NCBI GenBank assembly: GCA_014898425.1
Contig: RCSZ01000011.1
Coordinates: 1,672,501 to 1,736,500, forward strand
DNA: 64,000 nt
Reading direction: 5' to 3'
From: Botryotinia globosa
Lineage: Eukaryota > Ascomycota > Leotiomycetes > Helotiales > Sclerotiniaceae
Both the position numbers and the translations under genes were made by a program. Positions 44,621-55,186 of the stretch are shown piece by piece (the stretch's first letter is position 1; the number at the start of each line of letters is the position of its first letter). The notes under the pieces are model-generated. The model was given only the letters and a program-made list of their open reading frames with translations, was not told the DNA's origin and did no database searches.

Positions 44621-46173
44621 ATGGCCGATACAAACCAAACCGATACAAAGCCAGATGGTGCTGTCTTCGACGATTATTTTGAGAGCTTGGGTAAGAAGGC
44701 ACAAAACCTTTCAGCCAACGATCAAAATGATGGTGTCGCGACCAACAGCACATTGGAGTCAGATGAAGAACAGAGAGTAGTGGATGAAATCGAGTCATTG
44801 TGTATGAACTGCCATGAAAATGTAAGTTTTGCAGCCATCTACATCCATAATATCTACTAATCCTCCACTCTTAGGGAATCACCCGATTACTCCTCACACG
44901 AATCCCTTACTTCCGCGAAATCATCCTCATGTCCTTTTTCTGTCCCCATTGCAGTTTCAAAAATTCCGAGATCCAATCTGCTGGAGAGATTCAACAGAAA
45001 GGATCAAGGTTTGAATTGCGGCTCACCACTCTCGAAGACTTCGCCAGGCAAGTGGTAAAATCTGATACTTGTACTGTAAAATTCATTGAGTTGGATCTCG
45101 AGGTCCCAGAAGGACGAGGACAATTGACCAATGTAGAAGGCCTTTTGAGCATGATTCTTGATGATCTTGCTCTCAAACAACCAGAAAGAAAGGAGCAAAT
45201 CCCAGAAGTTTACGAAAAGATCGAAGATGTCATTACCAGAGGCCGAAAGATGCTCGCAGGCGAGGCCTTCCCTTTCAGATTATCTCTTGACGATCCAGCA
45301 GGAAATTCATGGATTGAGCCAGACCAAAAGGATGGTGTCGGAAAGCTCGCCAAGGTTCAATACCCAAGAACCCCAGAACAAAATGAAGCTCTTGGTCTCA
45401 GTGGTGAACAAGCTACTGAAGCCACAACTGGAGGACAACCTACCGCCGCAAGTTTCGAAGACGACGATATCATCCCCAATGAAGTTTATTCTTTCCCAGC
45501 TACCTGTCCTGGATGCACAAGGCATTGTGTCACACATATGAAGATGGTTGAAATCCCACATTTCAAACAAGTTGTCATTATGAGTACCGTATGTGAACAT
45601 TGCGGATATCGTTCGAACGAAGTCAAGACTGGAGGTGAGGTTCCAGAGAAGGGTAAATGCATTACTCTTAAGGTAGAGAGTGCCGTAGATCTAGCCAGAG
45701 ATATCCTCAAGTCAGAGTCATGCGCATTGGAATGCCCTGAACTCAAACTATCGGTTAACCCTGGAACTCTAGGAGGAAGATTCACCACCGTCGAAGGCTT
45801 ACTTACACAAGTACGGGATGATTTACATCAACAAATCTTCGATGTTGGTGATGCCGGAGAAGGTGGAGATGGCATGGAATCAGAATCCAAGAAGAACTGG
45901 AAGATATTCTTTGATGGTATTGACGAGGCCATCAAGGGCGAAAGAAAATTTACCATTATCCTCAGAGATCCGCTGGCTAGTAGTTATGTACAGAATCTGT
46001 ATCTGCCAGATGACGATCCATCGATCACGACTGAAGAATATGAGAGAACAGAGGAGGAGGAAGAAGATCTAGGTCTCTCTGACATGAAGACCGAAGGCTA
46101 TGTAGATGAGGTTGGCAACGAGAAGAGGAGAGTAGAGGCCGAGAAAGCTGCGGCGGAAGAGAAAAGGGACTAA
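44621..46173 (+). CDS. ZPR1: Zinc finger protein Zpr1
   Basis: Essential zinc-finger protein that binds eEF1A and is now known to act in its folding; it shuttles between cytoplasm and nucleus. Exons 44621-44821 and 44875-46173 (intron 53 nt, in frame) give 499 residues. Two ZPR1 modules are visible. The first has zinc ligands in SLCMNCHENG and SFFCPHCSFKN, joined by the intron junction (GITRLLLTRIPYFREIILMS). The second has CPGCTRHCVTHMKMVEIPHF and STVCEHCGYRSNEVK. Each is followed by a beta-rich A/B domain (SRFELR..., GKCITLK...). YLPDDDPSITTEEYERTEEE near the end is the usual acidic C-terminal motif. An upstream frame from 44537 is open but the ATG at 44621 fits the family. Confidence 0.96.
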
Positions 46174-46646
46174 ACATCTTAAGATGCTTATCCGAAACCA
46201 AAAACGTCTGATTTTTTAGAATAATGATATCCACCAATTACAAAGCCTGGCTTATACTACATTTCTGTTTTCTCACCCGCTCGTATGGCGAGTGCCCCAA
46301 AATTTCACACATTTGCATGCTGATTGTGGATGGTTTTTGACGCCGAATTTATCATGCCTATGTATTAGAGACGAGTGCGTAACACAATTCAGTATCAAGA
46401 TCTATTCCACTCTCTGAGCCCACCAGCCCAACTTTATTGATAGCCGCAGCTACTGCAGTGGCGCAATTAAAAGATAGCTGGGCCCGCTTAAATCGGGTTT
46501 GCCAATCAGGAAGTAGTGGAATGTCACTGGTACTGACGAACGCTTGGGCCAAGTCTAGACGAAATCCCCTACAAAGTCACAGATATCTTCCTATGTATAC
46601 CTACTTCTCAATTCCTCCTACAACTCAATAGAATAGCTCTTTTCAT
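46174..46646. other. Intergenic region zpr1 / arsH
   Basis: No gene accepted; the small minus frame at 46358-46552 has no feature. Confidence 0.45.
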
Positions 46647-47634
46647 ATGAATCTTTCTCTAAATACTCGAAGCTTTCTACGGAAAACAATATTTGGAAGG
46701 TCAACAAGTCAAATGAGTCTTCTTACTCCAATCGCCCGGGAGTTTCGAACGTTAGCACAATGTCCGCATCTTGCCATTGCTGAAGCAGGGGACGACATCG
46801 ATATCAGAACTAAATATCGTCCCTTCTTACTGGATCCAGAAACGGAAGCTACAGATTGGATCTCTCAGTTGGAGTTAGACTCTGTAGTTACCCAAGTGGA
46901 AGAAAACTTAGCAAAGACTAGCTCTAGACTAAAAGTCTTAGTTCTCTATGGGAGTTTACGGCAACGGTATGCTTGCACTTGCTATGCTTCGTGTACGAAA
47001 TCTGTCTGACGAGATATCAAGATCCTATTCAAAGTTGATGGCTTTTGAAGCTTCCCGAATTCTCCACCGTCTCGGCTGCGATGTTCGAGTGTTCAACCCA
47101 AAAGATCTTCCCATTCGAGACTCGGTCGATGCCTCTCATCCTTCAGTCCAAGAACTCCGAGAACTTTCCCTTTGGTCCGATGGCCATATTTGGTGTTCCC
47201 CCGAACAACATGGAAATATAACTGCTGTTTTCAAGAACCAAATTGATTGGATCCCACTTGCCACCGGCTCGGTTCGTCCAACTCAAGGTCGCACGTTATC
47301 GGTAATCCAAGTTAATGGCGGCTCTCAAAGCTTCAACGCAGTCAATAGTCTTAGGATTCTGGGGAGATGGATGAGAATGTTTACATGTCCTAATCAGAGT
47401 AGTTTGCCGATGGCGTGGAAACAATTCGAAGACGAGGGGGGTGATGGGAGTGGAAAAGCGAGATTACTGCCAAGTGGAAATAGAGAGAGGTTGGTTGATT
47501 GTATGGAGGAGTTCGTTAGGTATACGATTATCATGAGGCCTCACTTTGAGATTTTCGGGGATAGATTCAGTGAGAGAAAGGAGAGAGCAGAGAAGGAGAG
47601 GAAGAAAAATGAAGTTCCTATAGATAAGATTTGA
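46647..47634 (+). CDS. arsH: ArsH-type NADPH-dependent FMN reductase
   Basis: Flavoprotein of the NADPH-FMN reductase fold; ArsH enzymes oxidise trivalent organoarsenicals or reduce quinones and protect against arsenic and oxidative stress. Exons 46647-46966 and 47022-47634 (intron 55 nt, splitting an Arg codon) give 310 residues. The flavin phosphate loop is LVLYGSLRQRSYS, formed across the intron. Downstream are ELRELSLWSDGHIWCSPEQH, GNITAVFKNQIDWIPL, SVRPTQGRTLSVIQVNGGSQ, SFNAVNSLRILGRWMRMFTC and PNQSS, all ArsH signatures. The first about 25 residues (MNLSLNTRSFLRKTIFGRST) are basic and hydroxylated without acidic residues, so mitochondrial targeting is possible; Met23 is an alternative start. 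No other arsenic-resistance gene is next to it. Confidence 0.92.
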
Positions 47635-48784
47635 GATTTAGATTTCGCGTCAGTACAGCAATTAGAGAATGAGCTTTGAGTTTTTCCTTGCGTCAATAAT
47701 TTTCATCGTCTCACTCTCTCCAAGCCAAGCCCGCTATTCTACGCCAGCTGTTCACTCCTCATATCAATCTTAAATCGCTCTCTCCCCCCTCGTCATTACT
47801 CTGTTGTGCTTCTCCCATTTCAAGACCTCTCAATACTTTGAATGACACTTCATTTCCTACTCTATAATCACCAGACTCTCTATTGCCTTAAAAATCTATC
47901 TCATATACGAATGGCGAGCTCAAAATTTGAGAACCAATAATGGATGCACGGGTTGATGAGACGATGAGAAAGTTGGATTTTGGGATGGATGTTGAAGTAT
48001 TGTCTCCAAAATTTTGAGATTTTTATAAGTGATTAACCTATATCAAGCATTGGATTGACTGGTTTCATGTGATATATGTGACTATTGGTTATATGGAGTT
48101 CAAAGACTATTATTGGTATCGCCTCGTTGATGATAATGGCGTCTTTATAATAGGTCTAATACATTGATTGATATTGCGCGTTTCTTAATCGAAAGATTGA
48201 ATTGTATTGAAAGCTTTCGAAAAAGGAATAAAAGGCTCTACGACTCCGTAATCTAGGACAGCCTAATCGGAAATAAAATTCCGAGGTGGATTGCAAATGC
48301 GAACTATCATTTAAGACGTCATATAAGTCGCAAAATGGAATTGTGTTAACGAATGAGGCTAATCCATATTGATACGACACTAATTTCCATCAATAAACCT
48401 ATAAAACTTGAAAGGAATAAAAAGAGAGGCTGGACCATATCCATTTGTTCTTGTGTAGGTAGGTTTCCAAAAAAAACGGACTATAAGCATACCGAAAAGC
48501 AGAGATTAACTTGATTCTTATTCCTGATGGAATGGAAGCTATTTAAGATGCTAGGGTTTTCTTGATTTGACGCTAGAATGCACTGTAGTATTCGCTGTAC
48601 TATCTGGTAGGCGATATGATGGAGGTTATGGGGTTGGAGGGTATTGTGTTGATATAGGCTGCTCTGTACCACTATATCTTTCATGTTGGCCGAAACTGCT
48701 GGAGCTAGTATAGTTATAGTACTCTATTCCTTCGTAATTTGGTACTGATGAAGGTATGGTATTACTATTGTCTAAGGTAGTATA
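47635..48784. other. Intergenic region, nothing recognised
   Basis: 3' flanks of arsH and of the fusion gene. Frames such as 48481-48684 (minus) lack features. Confidence 0.45.
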
Positions 48785-51700
48785 TTAGTTCGATGCTGTT
48801 CCAATGTTAGGGAGATTTGAAGAAGTACCTGGCATAGTGTACGGCGAAGAACCATAAGCTGTGTTGCTCGCATGGTACGAGCTCGGTCCAAATAATTGAG
48901 TTGATTGACTCAACTGTGGATGGGCTTGATCAATAGATTCCTTCACCACTCGATTGGAATCTGGATGGATGATACCCATAAACCAGACCTTAACATTGTA
49001 CTCTATAGTATAAAACTTGTGGTAATTAATTCGTGATGCGGCGTCAAGTTGATGCCTACTCGAGTCTGGCATCATTTTGACTGGATGATATTTCATTTTA
49101 GTTCCGTCCTCATTCTGAACCAAGTTTGGCTGTGAAGTTGTATAAATGATGGCATGCTCGTCAGCATTCACACCTAACTTGCTTGTCGCTCTGCCTTCAT
49201 AGCTCATAATTGGCCTGACTCTAAAATTAGTGACATTACATGCACGAGGAAAGAGACAAAAATAAGCAGCTTACAAGCAAATACAATGACCTTGCCTAGG
49301 ATATACGATCACAAACCTCCGCACTCTTGCATATATCTTTTCTCCATCCATTTCTCTAATTGACCATACAGTTCCTCCACTTGCGTCGCCCGTCGGTTCA
49401 GACCAAAGAACTTTAAAGACCTAGCAGATTTAATTTCGAATCTATGAAATGAAGATACGATGTAAGACTTACCTTCCCAAATATAAATTCGCGGGCCGAA
49501 TGTACTCTATAATCTACCAGAACTTAGTGGGTAGATATATTCCTAGTGATGGAAGCACTCACTTGGATCAAAGTTCTTATATTGAGTAGAAGTGTTGTTC
49601 CTTGTAAGATTAGCTGTAATAAGAAGATCTGTATTAGCCACTGGGACCAAACTTGTAGCGATTGGCGAGTCAGTAAGTGCTTTGACATTCTTGTTATCTC
49701 TTATGTATTTTTCGTCTTGGTCAACCAAATATTGAGTTTTATTTTCAGATACTGTGCTCAGCGGTAAAGTGTCGTCGTATCTGACGATATTTGAAGCGAC
49801 AGATGAGGTCGAAGTCGATGGGCCGGCCTCACATTTCCATTCGATTCCCCCCCTGGAATTGGTGCGATAAGATTGCCATTGCTTTCTATCCTCACTCCAT
49901 TTCCATTCACTCCATGAGGTCACATTTGACTTACGATGACGACCATTACGGCTTCCACGGAACGGAACGACTTCCTCAGTTGATTGAAATCGGCTGGAAA
50001 GCATACGAAGAGGGCTTTTGGAAAAGCTCAACTGAATTTTGCCTTTTGTACTGTCTTGAAAATACATCCCATTAACGTCTTGGATACATTTGGTGGCGGA
50101 GGAAACATCCACAAATTCCACGAAACATATTGGACGATTTTGCTTGGTTTGGAAACTTAAACGTTTAAAGCCTCTCCGCTCAGAAAATATTGCCGTTAGT
50201 TCGTCCTGGGATGTATCCCTTGGAATATTTTCCACGATAAGAGTATTAAAAGGGAGATTCTGACCCAGAGGATTGATCGATGGGAAATTATGACGCTGGT
50301 TATCCTGATTTCCTTGTGGATTTCCGTCAAGTAAGCCGCGGCCAGTCAGTGTGATGTCATAAAGATGGTTTCCGATGGTAGGCTGAGGAGAAAATGGGCT
50401 TTTATTATACTCTCTTGATGAAGAATTGAAATGCTCAATCCCTGTTTGAGCTCCGAAGGTAACAGCAAACTTCGAAAGTAAACGCAGATTCAGTCCACCT
50501 AGAGAGCCTGGTGATGATTCGGAAACTGGATCGTTGATCGAAGCTAGAATTTGTTTAGCCTTATCTGCCACGCCACTGTTGTCTTTCTGGGAGTAATGAG
50601 CGACAATGCTCTCCATCAATAACACTGGGTTGGGCAAAGATAAGTCTTGCGCTCCAAAAGCGGAGCTAATTTGGTGGAATGTGTTCTGCAAAGGAACTAC
50701 ATAAGCCTCGCCAAGCGGATTCGATGCAACTACGTGGCCATAGACTTCCAGCGTCTCTTGATCCACGATTAGTGAGCCACAATCTCCATCAATGACACCT
50801 GTATATGTATTGTCAGCTAAAGTTTCGCCCCGAAAGCTTTCAACTCACAGCTAGAATCAGATAAAATTACGTTCCACGCCTGACATAGATCTTCATTCGG
50901 TTTACCTCCAATATAGGAGCTGCTATTAAGCATTACACCTTTTCTTGTTCCGCTCACGCCAGAGATCATGAACACTTTGACATCACTAGTTTTTGGTGCT
51001 GCAGCAAGTATCCCAAAAAACTTGGGATTTGTGGGGTCATCCTCGGAAAAGAATGCGTTAGGTCGCTGATAGTATCCATCGTCAAACTCTATCAAGGCCC
51101 AGTCGAGGTACGCCGACGTCGTATCTGTTTTGAACATGAAATCTGCCTTGTGGCCATTTATAGATTCACCAAAATCTTCCTTCGGCTCACGATCCATGGT
51201 TATTTTTGCATGTGATCCCCCGGATGACACTGATTCAGCGTCCGAAACACATTCGGCATTCTCAAAGTCTTCGTATTTCACATCATCAATCCATGACCAC
51301 TCTGGTTCACTATCTTCGGAGTCGTCATCATCGTCCAGAACCTCTGCTTTGTTTTCAACCGCTGATTGTTCTTCGCCCTGCTGATTCTTGAACAAATGGT
51401 CCACAGTCAAACCATATAGCTTAGAGTCCATACTAATAAGTAGCCCTAGAGTCGAGGTACGATCACCATACTTTATTAATGATCCACACATTGTGAGAGA
51501 CGAATGGTTCCTGGCAACCACTTGCTCCATTGCGGAATTTCGTTGGGTGGGTGTGTTTGCTTCCCTCCAGTAGACGATATTGAAAGGTATTACAATAGGA
51601 GCAGATACTTGTGAATGAGGCTTGCTAGGCGTCAATTGAAATTTGTCCCTAAAGGAAACATTCATCAGCTGATATTGTCGACGGATGTGCTTGCTACCCA

Positions 51701-52424
51701 ATAATGATCTTAGGCATTTGAAAAGAGCTTCGGCGCAAAAGATGATGACCGAGGCAACTGCGTTTGCTGGAGTGCTTCCACATAAGCGTAGCTCATAGTT
51801 GATCTTTGAAGTGTGATATTTCAAAAACTTGTGAGTATCCACAGCCTGCTTAAAAAAATCGACAAGTTGTGGATATCGCTGTTGGAAATCCGTTGTGATT
51901 GGTGCACGAGGGTAAATATTCTGATCTGTACCAGGTACCCTTCTTGGATCAGCATAATCTGGAGAGGCCACTTGGGTGTACTGCACAATGGGTATCGTAG
52001 TACTAGCGTGAACAGAATTCTGCGAGGTAGTCGGGCTATTTTCTAGCGAGGATTTTCTCTGCACAATAGAAGATGTAGCAACGGCCGGAAGAGGGCTCTG
52101 CGAGGCACCCGAACGGTTTTCTGGTAAGTAGCTCTGCACGACAGGGCTTTGGGGGGATCTGAAGACAGCCTGGAAAGGCTTTTGCGAATTACCATGACGG
52201 TTTTCCTGTGGGGAGCAAGAACGTCCTTCTCTTGGTTCACCACCTTCAGGTTGGCGATGGATTGTATGTTCGTTTGATGGAAAATTTCGTGGTTCAAAGA
52301 ACTTTGGGTTGGCAGCCTTGCCGCCGGCAAATGACCGTCGCCACGAGTTGTTGATATTGTTCGACGGCTGGTTCGTGTTTAAGATCTCTTCTGAGCCACG
52401 CTCCACGAGAGTCTCAGAATTCAT
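48785..52424 (-). CDS. Trypsin-fold protease-like + RRM + DUF6590 fusion protein
   Basis: Five exons (50849-52424, 49563-50798, 49473-49513, 49275-49420, 48785-49220; introns 49-54 nt) keep one frame for 1,144 residues. Residues 1-180 are disordered and Ser/Pro/Gln-rich. About 280-590 form a chymotrypsin-fold protease-like domain: His343 in LYGLTVDHLF, Asp441 in YLDWALIEFDD, and the nucleophile loop VIDGDCGSLIVD, restored by the first splice. There the usual Ser of GDSG is Cys532. VYGHVVASNPLGEAYVVPL follows, as in fungal proteins of this type. An RRM at about 709-788 has RNP2 LIVENI and RNP1 RPICFVEF, closest in wording to Whi3/Scw1-type RRMs. A W-rich linker leads into DUF6590 (about 941-1075: VHSAREFIFGKVFKVLWSEP, SRINYHKFYTIEYNVKVWF). 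The tail is Ser-rich. Function unknown; the architecture is not one I know. Divergent from the membrane-protein gene at 52683. Confidence 0.82.
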
Positions 52425-52682
52425 TTCTCAAGCTTAATAAAAGTGTATGAAACTTCGACTTCGAGTCGATATTGCCACTGTCTAGGCGCGAGAACTGTTG
52501 AGATGAAAAGTAATACTGAGGTTACATTGAGGCAGTGTTGAGACGTAAGCTGAACAACACCCCCCACCAGGTGCCCCGCATTTGTGGCTTGTACGGTGCT
52601 TCCAATCAATACAGACTGTCAGACTATATACATCAAGCCTTCGTTTCAAAATAAATTCCTGAAGAACAATACATCTTCTACA
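52425..52682. promoter_or_regulatory. Bidirectional promoter of the protease-fusion / membrane-protein pair
   Basis: 258 bp between opposed start codons, so the two genes probably share regulatory sequence. No known site recognised. Confidence 0.55.
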
Positions 52683-53853
52683 ATGCGACCTGCCACAATA
52701 AACGAAAAGAAGCTAATTGCGAAAGACCTTTTCGGCGCCGAAGAAAAGCTTCACTCATCTAGTACATACTTCCAAGTCTACGACCTTTTGACGAGTCCCC
52801 AATATGCAACGGTCCAGGTTCATCCTTCTGCCTTGAATTCTCACGATGACATTCGAAGATTAGCTCTTGAATTGAGGACAAATCCACAAAGCACACGCGA
52901 AGAATTTAGAGCTAAAGTATTTCCAAATATTTCGACAGATCCAGAGGTTTTGATTGACCAGGAGCGTGCTATTAATGTCGCTGTGCAGGTTATGTTGATG
53001 ATTGATTGCTCTGATAAAGATCGTCATTATGAAGGCTACGAGATAGGCGACTTCCGGCCAGTCAGTTGGGATAGCTCAGAGCAGTTCGCCGATTTCGTTA
53101 AGAAAGTGTTTCCAATAGACATTCATGATCAGGAGCAAGTTCGAACGGCATTGAAAGAGAAGAATGCGTTGAAATGTTGGAAATTAAGGAAGCGAGCACA
53201 CATCAAATTCCTTCCAACAGACAACATGGCAGAGCATCTTCTATATGACCCCAGAGACAATGTTGTTCGTCTCTTCCGTCAAACAGCATTTTTAAAGGCT
53301 CATCTCCGACTTTCAGCCAGCCAACCTGTAGAGCTCGGAATCTCTGAAAGTCTCAAAGTGTGAGATTTATATTTGATCAATCTTGAAATCCCACTCTCAT
53401 AAGCTCATCCTAACTTGCGTGTTTAGAGGGATATTACCACCGCAACTGCTCTTGGAAACATTGCATTCCTTGCAAAGTATATTGTTTCCTCCAGCTGATG
53501 AAAAGTCGTCTCGATTTCTGGAGAACATTATTCAAGATACAGAACCAAATTTTGACTCCGATTGCCTGCTTTATGAGGGATACAGCAGACCGGTACCGGA
53601 AAACTTTGAATATCATTACTGGGGTGATCGGCTTGCTAAGCTGAATTATCTTGTGACACATCCAAGGTCGAGTCATCGCATTGGTCAGTGGATACAAAGA
53701 AATGCTTCGGAGAGGAACGCCTTGTCTGTAGCAATTTTGTCCCTTGTTCTGTCGGCATTCTTTGGTTTCTTGAGCGTTATTCTAGGAATTTTTCAGGCAT
53801 GGGTGGCATATATGTCTTGGAAAGCGCAGGTGAATGCTCCGCAAGCTCCGTGA
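52683..53853 (+). CDS. Unrecognised protein with C-terminal membrane helix
   Basis: Exons 52683-53359 and 53427-53853 (intron 67 nt, GTGAGA...TTTAG) give 367 residues. No named domain recognised. The N-terminal two thirds are soluble and helical-looking. They contain RLALELRTNPQSTREEFRAK, the acidic GYEIGDFRPVSWDSSEQFAD and RLFRQTAFLKAHLRLS. The second exon has LPPQLLLETLHSLQSILFPP, YEGYSRPVPENFEYHYWGDR and LAKLNYLVTHP. Then come RIGQWIQRNASERNALS and one long hydrophobic segment (about 325-355: VAILSLVLSAFFGFLSVILG...), with a short cytosolic-type tail. I recall the C-terminal half (YWG-RLA, W..R..ERN, FFGFLS..LGIFQAW) from other fungal hypothetical proteins, but no function is known to me. 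It is divergent from the protease fusion gene. Confidence 0.75.
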
Positions 53854-55186
53854 TATGTTGACGTTGGATGCGTAAGAGGACCGGTGATTTAATGACAATT
53901 GGCTCTGAGGCAATAAGAATCTTACATGTGGCTTCAAAAAGAATTGATTTGGCAGCAATTCTTGAAAGTGCTAGCGGATGAGACGGAGCGTGATGAGGGG
54001 CTCAGTGGAGCAAAGGGTGATGATGGTTCGGAGGGAGCTGGGGTAATGATGATTGACAATCATGGCAACAGGGTGGAGACGTTCAGTCGGGGCAAATGAA
54101 ACGAAGGGCCTTATTATTTGAAACAAGATGAAATGCTTGAATCTTTTAATTCCGGATCGTACTCGATCGTGTCTGACCCATTCCGCTAAGACCCATCTCG
54201 CTACCCCTTTTCCAGGCCCTCTGCCCCACATCTACTTTGCCAGAGAAGCTTGCTAGTAAATCGTGAAACTACAAATGCTCTAGCGAACCATCTAAGCAAG
54301 CATACATAGATAGAATGGACAGTTTTCAATAACTGCCCAAATCGGGACCACGCAGCATGGAAGAGGGACGAACGCTTTGCACCCCTAAAATAATAGCTTC
54401 TAGGTTACTCTAGTCCGAAAAAGCTTGATGAAAGTAGGGCAGATGAGAATCAGTTCCAGGAATCGATTAGGCATACTTCAGACGGAACGCAGATCTATAG
54501 ACAAACTCTCATGCGACTCTTATTCATGCCCTCGCCCGGGTACTGTGTTTGGATAATATCCAACTTTGTGCTTTGTGTTATGACTAACAAACATACTACA
54601 TGCACTTGCAATTTGCACTCGTATGCCATTAAACTATTCGTATTATGGCGTCTTAAACCAAGTGCTCGTGTTGGCGGGTCAGGGATTATGGTTTGGGCTG
54701 GTTTGATTTCTAGAGGATAGATGAGGAGTAAATCAAGGTTGTTGTATGGAAATTCGTGAAATTTTATACTTTTTAAGACTTGATATAAGAATCAGGTATT
54801 TCATGAATGTAGTCTTGGGTATAAGGTTTAGTGAGGGGATTATATCGATTAAGCAATGGTTTGGTGATCAATGTACGCTAGGGTTTTAATGTAGCGATTC
54901 GTGGCTTAGATCACAGCCCCAGCTTGATTGTACTTCGACAAGATTGGACGGAATAATTCAGCCGCCTTGGGAAGGAGGTGATTGGGAGAAAATAATTGCT
55001 CCAGTCAAGTCTTGTAGATTTAAAGGGTATAGATATGAGTTGAAACTCCCCCTTCCCGACTACGACCTAACCATTACAGATTCTTTGAAACCCGTTACTC
55101 AAAATCCAAAGCCATACATAACCCTAAATTTGATTGTCTAACCCATGATCCACGACCCTTAACACCGAAAAACCACTCCACTCCAG
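53854..55186. other. Intergenic region with a possible Tc1/mariner scrap
   Basis: No intact gene. Apart from the fragment at 54620-54720, I see nothing that can be supported. Confidence 0.4.
54620..54720 (+). pseudogene. Possible Tc1/mariner transposase fragment
   Basis: The plus-strand translation ends in GGSGIMVWAGLISRG. This resembles the (V/I)MVWG(G/A)I block around the second catalytic Asp of Tc1/mariner transposases. The reading frame stops at once and no terminal repeats were found. Low certainty. Confidence 0.3.

Noticed and set aside
48156..48684. Small minus-strand ORFs after the fusion gene
   Set aside because: Low-complexity, no splice or family evidence; intergenic sequence.
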